From Thermanaeromonas sp. C210 (GTDB lineage Bacteria > Bacillota > DSM-521 > Neomoorellales > Neomoorellaceae): a stretch of 64,000 bases of DNA. The notes beneath the pieces were generated by a model. That model saw nothing but the letters and a program-made list of their open reading frames with translations, was not told the DNA's origin and did not search any database. This document shows positions 53,895-62,560 of this stretch, piece by piece (the stretch's first letter is position 1; every line of letters begins with the position of its first letter). The position numbers and the translations under genes were made by a program. The stretch covers positions 496,001 to 560,000 of the forward strand of contig NZ_BLWF01000003.1 in assembly GCF_013167955.1 (NCBI RefSeq). The letters are read 5' to 3'.

Positions 53895-54309
53895 CTTCCA
53901 TTGGTAAACACCTTAGCCAAATAGAAACTTTCCAGGGCCGTACGACGGGTTCGGGCGGCCTTTTCTATATCCTTATGCCCGCAGGATGTTTGCCGCGTGA
54001 TGTATTTTAGGAGCTGCTGGCCTAGTTTTTATACCCTTGTGCCCGGTAGAGGCCCTGGCTATAGTTCACCGTTACCTCCAGCCGCCTAAGAAGGAATATT
54101 TACCACTGTTGTCGAAACTTGATAGAAGTATCCTGGTGGTAACGTTGTAAAGCAAGGGGTTGCGGGTTATGCCGGGAAGAGGGCGCATGCTTTTGATTTA
54201 TTTGGATAATAGGGCGGGCTGGCGGCAAGCCTGCTGGGTAAAAAGAAGGAATATTTTTTTCTAGTGTAGAAATTTACGTCACGTATATAGGGTCCACCGT
54301 GGGGGAGGG
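53895..54309 (+). other. Gene-free stretch before the sugar transferase gene
   Basis: No convincing gene, RNA or terminator is seen in these 415 bases. A minus-strand frame between about 53905 and 54010 (QLLKYITRQTSCGHKDIEKA then ARTRRTALESFYLAKVF) looks like coding sequence and may be a remnant, but I do not recognise it. Base composition is mixed. Confidence 0.4.
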
Positions 54310-55671
54310 TTGCAGGCCTTGCGCTGGACGAAGCTGGTCAAGATCCTGGGGGACCTCTTTATTATTAACTTTAGCTTTTATTTGGCTTTTTTAATACGTT
54401 TTGAGGGCCGGATTCCCACTGTTAACTGGCAGGCCTACTGGACGTCGGCCATCTGGATTACCTTGGTGGCCTTCATTCTTTTTTACAGCTACGGTCTTTA
54501 TGTCGGCGGCCGCCACCAGTGGATAGAGATTTTCGCGGCTCTGGTATGGGTTGTTGTCTTAACCTCCCTTTTCGGCATTGCCCTATCTTACATGCTGCAG
54601 AAATATACCTTTCCCCGCTCGGTTTTCATTTTAACGGCGCCGCTGCAACTTTTGCTTTTAAGTGCCTGGCGGTATGGCCTATGGCGCTATAGCATCTGGC
54701 GCCAAGGAGTCTTAACCCTGGTAGTTGTGGGGCCACACGAAGCAGCTTCTGCTCGGGCTCGCCAGCTTCACAGCGATGGGGGGCGCCTCTACCGGGTTGT
54801 CGGGCTGGTAGTTGAGCCCGGAGCCGCGCCCGCCCCTGGCGACTTGGAGGTTCCGGTACGCGGTACATATGAGGAGCTAGGAAAAATTCTGGATGAAAGC
54901 AGGCCCAGGGCGGTTATGCTCTGCGACGGCCTCCCCTTGGAGCAGCGAGAGAGGATGCTGCGGGAAGTCACCGCCCGCAATTTGGCCGTCTTTATCGTTC
55001 CCGACATCTATGAAATACTCCTCTCCCAGTCACGGATGGGACACCTCGACGGTATACCTATTCTAAGGGTGGACGGTTTTACATATGCACCTTCGGGTGC
55101 CTGGAAGCGCATTTTTGATATAGCTTTGTCTTTATTCCTGGGCGTAGTTGCCGTACCTCTGATTTTGCTGGCCGCCGTTGCCATAAAAATAGAATCCCCC
55201 GGAGGCCCGGTATTTTACCGCCAATGGCGGGTGGGACAGGGAGGCCGGGTGTTCCGGCTGATCAAGCTGCGGACCATGGTCCCCGACGCGGAAAAGTTAA
55301 CAGGTCCGGTCCTCGCTACGGCAGAAGACCCTCGCGTAACCCGAGTGGGCAGGGTTTTAAGGGCTACCCGCATTGACGAGTTGCCGCAGCTCTGGAACGT
55401 TCTAAAAGGGGAAATGAGCTTTATTGGCCCCAGGCCGGAGCGGCCGGTTTTTGTGGAGCAGTTTAAAAAAGAAGTGCCGGGTTACGACTGGCGGCACCGG
55501 CTGCCGGTGGGCATCACAGGGCTGGCCCAAATTTTAGGACGCTACAGCACCACCCCGGCGGACAAGCTTCGTTATGATCTACTCTACGCTAAAACCCTTT
55601 CACCGCTGAATGATGTCCAGATTTTGTTACATACCTTGAAAGTTATGCTCATTCGCGACAAGGCTTCGTAA
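54310..55671 (+). CDS. WcaJ-type undecaprenyl-phosphate sugar phosphotransferase
   Basis: A 453-residue polyprenyl-phosphate hexose-1-phosphate transferase, which starts repeat-unit synthesis on undecaprenyl phosphate. Four N-terminal membrane helices (IINFSFYLAFLIRF, IWITLVAFILFYSYGLYV and two more) precede a CoA-binding-like cytoplasmic domain, a fifth helix (DIALSLFLGVVAVPLILLAA) and the catalytic domain. In that domain, YRQWRVGQGGRVFRLIKLRT, RATRIDELPQLWNVLKGEMS and IGPRPERPVFVEQF (about residues 300-390) match WcaJ/WbaP. The sugar could be glucose or galactose. It lies 7 kb from the rest of the locus, beyond defence-like remnants. Start TTG 54310 has GGGGGAGGG. Confidence 0.88.
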   Translation: MQALRWTKLVKILGDLFIINFSFYLAFLIRFEGRIPTVNWQAYWTSAIWITLVAFILFYSYGLYVGGRHQWIEIFAALVWVVVLTSLFGIALSYMLQKYTFPRSVFILTAPLQLLLLSAWRYGLWRYSIWRQGVLTLVVVGPHEAASARARQLHSDGGRLYRVVGLVVEPGAAPAPGDLEVPVRGTYEELGKILDESRPRAVMLCDGLPLEQRERMLREVTARNLAVFIVPDIYEILLSQSRMGHLDGIPILRVDGFTYAPSGAWKRIFDIALSLFLGVVAVPLILLAAVAIKIESPGGPVFYRQWRVGQGGRVFRLIKLRTMVPDAEKLTGPVLATAEDPRVTRVGRVLRATRIDELPQLWNVLKGEMSFIGPRPERPVFVEQFKKEVPGYDWRHRLPVGITGLAQILGRYSTTPADKLRYDLLYAKTLSPLNDVQILLHTLKVMLIRDKAS

Positions 55672-55677
55672 ATTCCG

Positions 55678-55797
55678 TTCGACCCCGTGGGGCTTGAGCG
55701 CTTCCTGGCCCTTATTTCCCTGCCCAGCTGGCGGGCGGACATGGTCGGGGTGGAGGAGCTCTTACGCCTGGTGCTGCCGGGTTTCCGGAGGGAGTAA
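55678..55797 (+). pseudogene. Unidentified C-terminal coding remnant
   Basis: An open frame of 39 codons (FDPVGLERFLALISLPSWRA and on, ending LPGFRRE) closes at 55795-55797 just after the sugar transferase. It has no start codon or ribosome site and a composition like coding DNA, so it is probably the tail of a lost gene. I do not recognise it. Confidence 0.35.
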
Positions 55798-55849
55798 ACT
55801 TGTCCTTGAAGAGGTAGAGAAGCAGTAACAGCAAGTGGTGAAGGTTAGA

Positions 55850-56553
55850 ATGGCTGAGAGTAAATTATTCCGAGACCCTGTACATGGGTATATCGTTGTA
55901 CCAAAGGAATTTATGGCACTAGTTACGACAAAGGAGTTTCAGCGGTTAAGGCGGATCCGCTAGCTTGGCCTCTCCTTTCTTACATATTACGGTGCCGAAC
56001 ATTCTCGTTTTGCCATTCCCTTGGCGTCTTTCACCTATTTGTAAGATTGGAGACCGAGCTCGAACACAAAGGATTCCAGTTTTCTGAGGAAGAAAAGCTA
56101 CTAGGTCGTTGTCTCGGGCTCCTGCACGATATAGGGCATGGCCCGCTGTCACATGTCCTAGAAGGTATAATGACTCCAGATAAAAGGCATGAAACCTGGG
56201 CTATAGAAATTATCACGGCTCCCACAGAAATCCGGTGCGTTCTAGAAAGCATGGACTCGGGGGGTTGCCCAAAAAGATATGTCAAGTATTCCAAGGTGAT
56301 CCTCAATGGCAGCTGGTAAAAAATATCATTTCCTCGCAACTTGATATAGACCGTATGGACTACCTTTTGCGTGATGCCTTGATGACGGGGGCTAGTTACG
56401 GGCATTTTGACTTGAGTAGGCTATTGGCAGCTCTCGAGTTAAACGATAGACAAACCAACTTGATGGTAAGTCATAAGGGGTTCATGGCCGCAGAGCAATT
56501 CGTTTTTGCCCGCTATTATGCCTACTGGCAAATATACTTTCACAAGACCACGA
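55850..56553 (+). pseudogene. HD-domain phosphohydrolase remnant (COG1078-like)
   Basis: It begins MAESKLFRDPVHGYIVVPKE at ATG 55850 and has LGLSFLTYYGAEHSRFAIPL, LLHDIGHGPLSHVLEGI (the H-D pair), then DIDRMDYLLRDALMTGASYG and VSHKGFMAAEQFVFARYYAY, all landmarks of the YwfO/COG1078 HD family. It is broken by a TAG at 55961 (Q in RRIRQLG), a frameshift near 56040 and another near 56270. It ends where an IS3 fragment starts (about 56553). Living relatives can act on dNTPs or nucleotides. Confidence 0.82.
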
Positions 56554-56690
56554 GGTCCATGATGGCTACCAGGTACATCCAGCCCCGGACTAGCCTGATG
56601 TAGGTGATGTCTATACCCCAGACCTGGTTGGGGTAAGCAATAGAAAGGCCTCGCAACAAGTAGGGATATACTCTATGCTCATGGTTTCTT
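56553..56690 (-). pseudogene. IS3-family transposase (OrfB) fragment
   Basis: Read on the minus strand: VYPYLLRGLSIAYPNQVWGI then DITYIRLVRGWMYLVAIMDL. This is the integrase core start of IS3/IS150-type OrfB (W-x-x-D-I-T-Y and the catalytic first Asp). Only about 45 codons remain, and it abuts the end of the HD gene at KTTR. No terminus or target repeat can be identified. Whether its arrival truncated the HD gene or came later is unknown. Confidence 0.75.
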
Positions 56691-56704
56691 TTGCCCTGTC
56701 AGGG

Positions 56705-56754
56705 TTGCTGTTGTAGGCGGCAAATGTTATAATGATGCTATCAAAATGATAGCA
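56705..56754 (+). promoter_or_regulatory. Promoter and operator of the FitA/VapC pair
   Basis: TATAAT (56728-56733) is preceded by TG at the extended -10 position and, 17 bases earlier, by TTGCTG (56705-56710). Three bases downstream of the -10 box is a perfect inverted repeat, TGCTATCA - AAA - TGATAGCA (56736-56754). It lies over the likely transcription start and just before the ribosome site, as expected for an autoregulated toxin-antitoxin operator. Confidence 0.75.
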
Positions 56755-56768
56755 AGGGGGTGCCGGCT

Positions 56769-57001
56769 TTGCCCGACGTCCTTATCCGCAATGTGTCCAG
56801 GGAGGTTTTAGCTACTTTAAAGCAGCGGGCTGCCGCTAAAGGCAGGTCTTTACAGGCGGAACTGCATAAGATTTTGGAAGAAGCCGCGGGTGAAAAAGGC
56901 CTGGACGGCACCAAGCTGGCTGCCGAGATAAGGAAGCAGCTGCAGGCAAAAGGGAAAGGCTACAGCGACAGCGTCGATTTAATCAGAGAGGACAGGGAAA
57001 G

Positions 57002-57005
<4 letters not shown>
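56769..57005 (+). CDS. FitA-like ribbon-helix-helix antitoxin
   Basis: A 78-residue protein, LPDVLIRNVSREVLATLKQR onwards. The N-terminal block V-L-I-R-N-V-x-x-E-V-L-x-x-L-x-x-R-A-x-x-x-G-R-S-L-Q is a FitA/VapB-type ribbon-helix-helix. It is followed by a helix that binds the toxin. TTG 56769 gives the family's start and has AAGGGGG eight bases before; GTG 56760 is an alternative. The stop overlaps the PIN gene's GTG by four bases. Its operator is the inverted repeat at 56736. Confidence 0.8.
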
Positions 57006-57660
<655 letters not shown>

Positions 57661-57711
57661 AGGGAGTAATTTAGTTCTGAGAAACTGCAGGATTGGTAGG
57701 GGTGCTATACA

Positions 57712-59079
57712 GTGCCAATTTACCGGGTTGAAAGAAATGACGATTGTCCCTGCGGCAGCGGCCGGAAATATAAAAAGTGCTGCCTTTCCCGGGTGGAAGA
57801 AGCCACTCGCCTTTTGCAGCGGGCTGTTGGGCCGGGAGTATACACCGCCACCGAGAGGGAGGTTATTACTACCCTGGGTTTCCAGTGTGGCCTTGCCATG
57901 GGTGAAGGGGGAACGCCTCCCGATCCTGAACGGTTGGGGCGGCTGTTAATAGAAGCCTGGGAGGAAGAGGAGAAGGCATTAGAAACCTCTGGGCCGGGAG
58001 GTCTGGAAATCCTGATCAACCGCTTACAAAAATTGCTGAAGGCCAAAGAACATCTCCGCTCTATCCGCATTCCCGGTGATTTGTTGCTGGAACTTGAACG
58101 GGCACAAGACGAGGGCGAAGAGCACTTAAAGAGATTCATCCGACGGCTTTCGGCAGAACTTGCTGCCCGCGACGATTTTGTTTTTGAAGCTATCTACTCT
58201 ATGGCCTATTCCCTGCACCATGAAAACTACGCAGATGGAGAGCTAAAAACCTTTCTTATCGGTTTAGGGTGGTTCGTTGATGATAATACCCGGGACTTTT
58301 TCAACACGGCCGTTATAAGGGCGACGGCAGAAGAATTGGAAGAAGCCGAGGATACAATAGAAGAGATCGCGAAGGAAATCGGGGAAGGCAGCGAAGAAGA
58401 AGCCCAAAATAAAATAATGGACCTCTTGGAAGGGAATTTGGTTTACGGTGAATATTTATACACGAAATTATTGCCGCAGGTCCGACCTGTTCTGAAGGCC
58501 ATCAGGGAAGGGAGGATAAAGCTGATTTTGCCCCTGTACGCAGTGATCCAGGGCCTCTACGGTTTTCTTATCAATGCGGTCGCCCTATTGCCGCTGGAGT
58601 TCCTTAAGAAGGCCATCGATGAAGATATGTGGGGTTTCGGCTGGGTTAGGGAATGCCTGTGGGAAAAGAAGGAGGCCGAATGCTTTTGGCCCGAACTTGT
58701 CCGGATTTTAAAAGAACAGGCAGACCGGACGGAGGATAAGGAGCTGGCCGGGGCGGTCGAAAAACTAATCTTTTTGGTGAATATAGGTGTGGGGATAGAG
58801 AAGCCGGGTTTGGTTGAAATGCTTTACCTGATAAGTATATATAACTTTTTTGCCCATATGCCCGTTACTTTAGACGGTACCAATATGAGTGTGCGCGAGC
58901 CTGAGGACCTGTTTGACGAAAAGCTCATAGCCGGGTATACCGAGTGGTTAAAGGCTCAGGGCCGGGAAAGGGAAGCGGAATACCTCTGGAGCCAGTTCGA
59001 GGCCCTGGCCCGGGAGGCCAGGGAAAAATGCGAAGCCGGCATCGCCCGCCTGGCAGAGATGCTGTCAGCTGTTAAGTAA
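57712..59079 (+). CDS. SEC-C motif protein, helical
   Basis: A 455-residue protein starting GTG 57712. The N-terminal SEC-C zinc-binding motif CPCGSGRKYKKCCL (about residues 12-25) is the module found at the SecA C-terminus and in many unrelated proteins. The rest is acidic and helical (EELEEAEDTIEEIAKEIGEG, and repeats about residues 200-240), with no enzyme motif. It has no membrane helix other than a weakly hydrophobic stretch near 285 (FLINAVALLPLEFLKKA). The SEC-C motif suggests contact with ribosomes or other proteins, but no role is known. Confidence 0.6.
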   Translation: MPIYRVERNDDCPCGSGRKYKKCCLSRVEEATRLLQRAVGPGVYTATEREVITTLGFQCGLAMGEGGTPPDPERLGRLLIEAWEEEEKALETSGPGGLEILINRLQKLLKAKEHLRSIRIPGDLLLELERAQDEGEEHLKRFIRRLSAELAARDDFVFEAIYSMAYSLHHENYADGELKTFLIGLGWFVDDNTRDFFNTAVIRATAEELEEAEDTIEEIAKEIGEGSEEEAQNKIMDLLEGNLVYGEYLYTKLLPQVRPVLKAIREGRIKLILPLYAVIQGLYGFLINAVALLPLEFLKKAIDEDMWGFGWVRECLWEKKEAECFWPELVRILKEQADRTEDKELAGAVEKLIFLVNIGVGIEKPGLVEMLYLISIYNFFAHMPVTLDGTNMSVREPEDLFDEKLIAGYTEWLKAQGREREAEYLWSQFEALAREAREKCEAGIARLAEMLSAVK

Positions 59080-59133
59080 GGGTGTTAAACGCTAAAGGCC
59101 GGCCCGGGGGAAACCGGCCGGCCTGGGAAAGGT

Positions 59134-59319
59134 TCAATGTTTTATAGTAAGAATTTTGAGCAGCTCATCCTGACTTGATATGTCCAGTATCTTTTCCGCC
59201 AGCCCATCGAGTTCCTCCACGGACAAAGTCTTTATCTTCCCTTCCACTTATGAAGACACACTGCCCAGCCGTTTCCTTAACAGCCTCAGGATTATTTCCT
59301 GCCTGCCTTCCTGCCTGTC
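59134..59319 (-). pseudogene. Rpn/DUF4351-type C-terminal remnant
   Basis: The minus strand reads DRQEGRQEIILRLLRKRLGS then, after one TAA in place of Glu, VEGKIKTLSVEELDGLAEKI and LDISSQDELLKIL. This is the DUF4351 tail of Rpn-type putative nuclease/transposase-like proteins (typically EGRQEGRQEGxxxLLLRLL-x-R-R, then RIEALSLEELExLAEALLDF). The upstream nuclease domain is absent. The remaining bases 59080-59585 hold a short GC-rich hairpin (59098-59122) without a T run, and the arcC promoter. Confidence 0.7.
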
Positions 59320-59520
59320 GGCCGTTATATATCCAGCTTAATCCAACTAAGGAAATTTTTCAAGCTATGCTGTCGATTAAAGGCATGGGCTTCGGGGAAA
59401 AGGAGTTCCATAAATGGCTGGGTGGTGTGTGTTCATAAGAGCGCCCCAGCTTTTTGTATGTTTACTATAAAGGACTCTTTCTCCTTGAAAATGTAATATT
59501 TATGACTAAGCCTCGAAATC

Positions 59521-59549
59521 TTGACGTCCTTGGGGCTAAAGCATATGAC
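59521..59549 (+). promoter_or_regulatory. Sigma-A-type promoter for arcC
   Basis: TTGACG (59521-59526) and TATGAC (59544-59549) have a 17-base spacer and lie about 37 bases before the carbamate kinase ATG at 59586. AAAGGGGGAGC gives the ribosome site. Confidence 0.55.
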
Positions 59550-59585
59550 GAATTTTAGATGTAAAGGGGGAGCATAAGACAAGAT

Positions 59586-60524
59586 ATGGACAAGCTGGCT
59601 GTAATAGCCATTGGCGGCAATTCCTTAATTAAAACGAAAGGGCAAGTTGATTTAAAGTCTCAGCTGGAAACGGTAAAAGAAACATGCCATAACATTGCTG
59701 AACTAGTCGAGCAGGGCTGGAATGTAGCCATTACCCACGGGAACGGTCCCCAGGTCGGTTTCCTAATTCGCAGGGCTGAACTGGCTGCTCAGGAGCTACC
59801 CCTGATACCCCTTGAATTTGCCGTGGCCGATACCCAGGGGGCCATCGGCTATATGATTCAACAGTCCCTCATTAATGAATTTCGCCGACGTGGCATAAGA
59901 AGAGAGCCGGTTACTGTAGTCACCCAAGTGGTAGTAGATAGTAACGATCCAGCCTTTCAAAACCCCAGCAAACCTATTGGTTCCTTTATGACCAGGGAAG
60001 AAGCGGAGCGGCATAAGCAGGAAGATGGCTGGACTTTAGTTGAGGATGCCGGGCGCGGTTGGCGGCGGGTAGTACCCTCGCCGGAACCGCGGGCCATTGT
60101 GGAAAGCGCGGCCATCAGGGACTTAATTACCAATGGCTACATTGTTATCTGCGTTGGCGGGGGCGGGATCCCTGTGATAGAAAAGGATGGCCGGCTGGAA
60201 GGAATAGCTGCCGTCATTGACAAGGATTATGCCTCAGCGCTCTTGGCTACCGAAATTAAGGCCGATATGCTGGTTATCTCTACCGGGGTAAGCAAGGTGG
60301 CCATTAATTTTGGCCAGCCCGACCAGAAGGAACTGGATCTCCTGACGGTGCCGGAGGCAGAGGCCTACCTGGAGGCGGGACACTTCCCACCGGGGAATAT
60401 GGGGCCTAAAATTATGGCGATTTTGCGGTACCTCAGAAATAATGGTGGCCAGGGCATAATTACTTCACCGGAGGCCATAGTTGCTGCGGTGGCAGGAAAA
60501 GCCGGGACCAGGATAGTGCCATAA
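59586..60524 (+). CDS. arcC: Carbamate kinase
   Basis: A 312-residue carbamate kinase: carbamoyl phosphate + ADP gives ATP, CO2 and ammonia. AIGGNSLIKTKGQVDLKSQL (phosphate loop, about 7-26), THGNGPQVG (about 51-59), PLEFAVADTQGAIGYMIQQS, VVPSPEPRAIVESAAIRDLI and VGGGGIPVIEKDG run in family order, and VIDKDYASALLATEIKADML is the nucleotide site. The neighbours (AllH-like, FdrA) point to oxamate or carbamoyl-compound breakdown rather than arginine deiminase. The ATG has GGGGGAG before it. Confidence 0.93.
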   Translation: MDKLAVIAIGGNSLIKTKGQVDLKSQLETVKETCHNIAELVEQGWNVAITHGNGPQVGFLIRRAELAAQELPLIPLEFAVADTQGAIGYMIQQSLINEFRRRGIRREPVTVVTQVVVDSNDPAFQNPSKPIGSFMTREEAERHKQEDGWTLVEDAGRGWRRVVPSPEPRAIVESAAIRDLITNGYIVICVGGGGIPVIEKDGRLEGIAAVIDKDYASALLATEIKADMLVISTGVSKVAINFGQPDQKELDLLTVPEAEAYLEAGHFPPGNMGPKIMAILRYLRNNGGQGIITSPEAIVAAVAGKAGTRIVP

Positions 60525-60619
60525 AACATGAGGGTCAAGATTAAAAAGGGAAGTGTGGAAGGGGGACGGGTGGGATTTATTCTTTTACGGCAACCTGTGC
60601 TGGCTGGCGCTTTTACCGG

Positions 60620-61525
60620 TTGTTGCAGCCCGGCCTGAGAGGCAAAGGGTCGGGAAGGCACCGGTTAAACTTTAGTGTCCACAGCGTTTTTCACCGGGTG
60701 TTGAACCTCTACCAGGAAGAAAGGTTATTTTCCCTGGTATGCCGGGGTACGGGCAACGCGCCAGGCTTTCTCGTTATTGATCTCCCGGAAAATATGGATT
60801 TTACAACCCTGGGCCTGCGGCGGGGTATGTCAGTTAGCCTAGAGGGAGAATGGCTGGTGGTAGGAGAAGTTCTGGCCGTGGACTGCCGGTGCGTGCGGTT
60901 ATGGCCAGGACGAGACCGGGCGGCTTTGACCTGGGACAGGGAAAATTTGCCACCCAATAATCTACAGGCATTACAGGCAGCAATTTGCCACTGGGGAACC
61001 AGGGGCGGGATGAAGGACATAATCGACCATTACGAAGGCCATCCCCTGGCCGCCTCCCTCAATCTCCTGGCCAGGGGCTTGTGTTACGGCCGGGTAGATG
61101 ACCTAGCAGCGGCCGTGGTTGGTATCTTGGGCTATGGTCCGGGCCTGACCCCTGCAGGGGATGATTTAGTTGTGGGCCTTGCGGCCGCGGCCGGTGTCGG
61201 AGCAGAGTACCAGGTTTACCTCCCCCTGTTACGACAGGCAATAATTGATAACCTCGACCGTACCACTTCCCTGAGTGCCCATATTCTACGCCAGGTCCTG
61301 GCGGGTGATTATCACGAGTATTTACAGGAGGTACTGTACAGTGTTACTCGGGGGACGCCGGAAAATGTAACTGTAGCCGTACGAAACTTGATGGGGTTAG
61401 GGGCCACCTCGGGAACGGATATAGCTACAGGCCTTTACCTGGCTTTTCTCTGGCAATTAGAGAGCAGGCCTGGTATCTACGAAGAGTATAGGCAAAATGC
61501 CGGCCAGAACCTCAGTCAAAGCTAA
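60620..61525 (+). CDS. AllH-like DUF2877 protein
   Basis: A DUF2877 protein of about 300 residues: VHSVFHRVLNLYQEERLFSL, VVGILGYGPGLTPAGDDLVV (G-L-x-P-G-L-T-P-A-G-D-D core, about residues 170-185) and LMGLGATSGTDIATGLYLAF. In Escherichia coli the YlbF/AllH protein works with FdrA/AllF and AllG in an oxamate carbamoyltransferase that feeds carbamoyl phosphate to carbamate kinase. The order arcC-AllH-fdrA fits this. The start is uncertain: TTG 60620 keeps the frame, but the first 20 residues look unlike relatives. A further frame upstream (from about 60570) may hint at a lost start. Confidence 0.75.
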   Translation: MLQPGLRGKGSGRHRLNFSVHSVFHRVLNLYQEERLFSLVCRGTGNAPGFLVIDLPENMDFTTLGLRRGMSVSLEGEWLVVGEVLAVDCRCVRLWPGRDRAALTWDRENLPPNNLQALQAAICHWGTRGGMKDIIDHYEGHPLAASLNLLARGLCYGRVDDLAAAVVGILGYGPGLTPAGDDLVVGLAAAAGVGAEYQVYLPLLRQAIIDNLDRTTSLSAHILRQVLAGDYHEYLQEVLYSVTRGTPENVTVAVRNLMGLGATSGTDIATGLYLAFLWQLESRPGIYEEYRQNAGQNLSQS

Positions 61526-61834
61526 TAGCTATTTTGAGTTCGTCATGTTAATGCGTATCTCCAGGCAAGTAGCGCCCCTAGCACAGGTAGAAGACGTCCT
61601 GGTGGACATGGCAAAAGATATCAGTAAACCGGCTGCTCAGCGGGCCCAATAGTATATGGCTAACTTACGTTTGGCGCGACATCCCAATAATTCGCTTTTT
61701 TGCCATTCTTTTATAATTATAGAAAGTATGTTGGTGTCGAGTCATAAGATGAAGTCAGAGGTTTCATTAATGGATACCAAAGGTTCAAGAATGTACTTTG
61801 AAGAACATACGTAAATAGACAAGGAGGGCCAGAA
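61526..61834 (+). other. Gap between allH-like gene and fdrA
   Basis: No firm gene here. A 35-codon frame at 61545-61652 (MLMRISRQVAPLAQVEDVLV and on) lacks a ribosome site. TATAAT at 61712-61717 stands without a recognisable -35 box and may start an fdrA transcript. Otherwise I see nothing. Confidence 0.35.
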
Positions 61835-62560
61835 ATGTTTTTGAAAGCAGAAATAAGGAAAGGTGAATATTACGATTCCGTTAAATTGATGTTAGTTACC
61901 CAGCAACTATCTAGTATGGACGGCATCGAAGAAGCCGCCGTTCAGATGGGGACAAATCTGAATAAAGAAGTCCTTAGAAATATGGGGATGCTAGCTCCAG
62001 AATTAGAAGAGGCAACGGCCGATGACTTAATGATTAGCATTAAGGGGATAAGTGAAAAAGCGGTTGATCAGGCACTGAAGCAGGTTGATTTGCTTTTAAG
62101 CCAACGCGGCAGCAAAGATGAATCATATGATTATCGGCCCAGATCATTTGACGCGGCTATGAAGGCTTGCCCAGACCTGAATCTGTGTATAATTTCTGTC
62201 CCCGGCCGTTATGCCAAAAGGGAAGCCATGAAGGCTCTGGAAAAAGGCCTCCATGTAATGCTTTTTAGTGACAACGTAGCTCTTGAAGACGAATTGGAAC
62301 TTAAAATTTATGCCCGCAATCACAATCTCTTACTTATGGGGCCTGATTGCGGGACGGCGATGCTTAATAATATTCCCCTGGGGTTCGCCAACAAAGTCAG
62401 GCGTGGGAAAATAGGGATTGTCGGCGCTTCCGGGACAGGAACCCAGGAAGTAATGACCCTTATTCATAAACGAGGTGGGGGAGTCAGTCATGCTATTGGT
62501 ACCGGCAGCCGGGACTTAAGATCGGAAATTGGCGGAATAACGACGCTACAGGGCTTGGAA
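61835..62560 (+). pseudogene. fdrA: FdrA (oxamate carbamoyltransferase subunit), truncated by IS256
   Basis: The first 242 residues of FdrA, a succinyl-CoA-synthetase-like protein. MFLKAEIRKGEYYDSVKLML, MGPDCGTAMLNNIPLGFANK and GIVGASGTGTQEVMTLIHKRG (CoA/phosphate loop) are as in the family, whose members have about 500 residues. It breaks off at GGITTLQGLE where the IS256 begins, and a short foreign tail follows. The downstream half and the rest of the cluster lie beyond the window. ATG 61835 has AAGGAGGG. Carbamate kinase and AllH-like genes probably no longer serve a full pathway. Confidence 0.85.

Noticed and set aside
59098-59122. GGCCGGCC...GGCCGGCC hairpin as a terminator for the SEC-C gene
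   Set aside because: A strong stem is possible but no T run follows, so I did not call a terminator.
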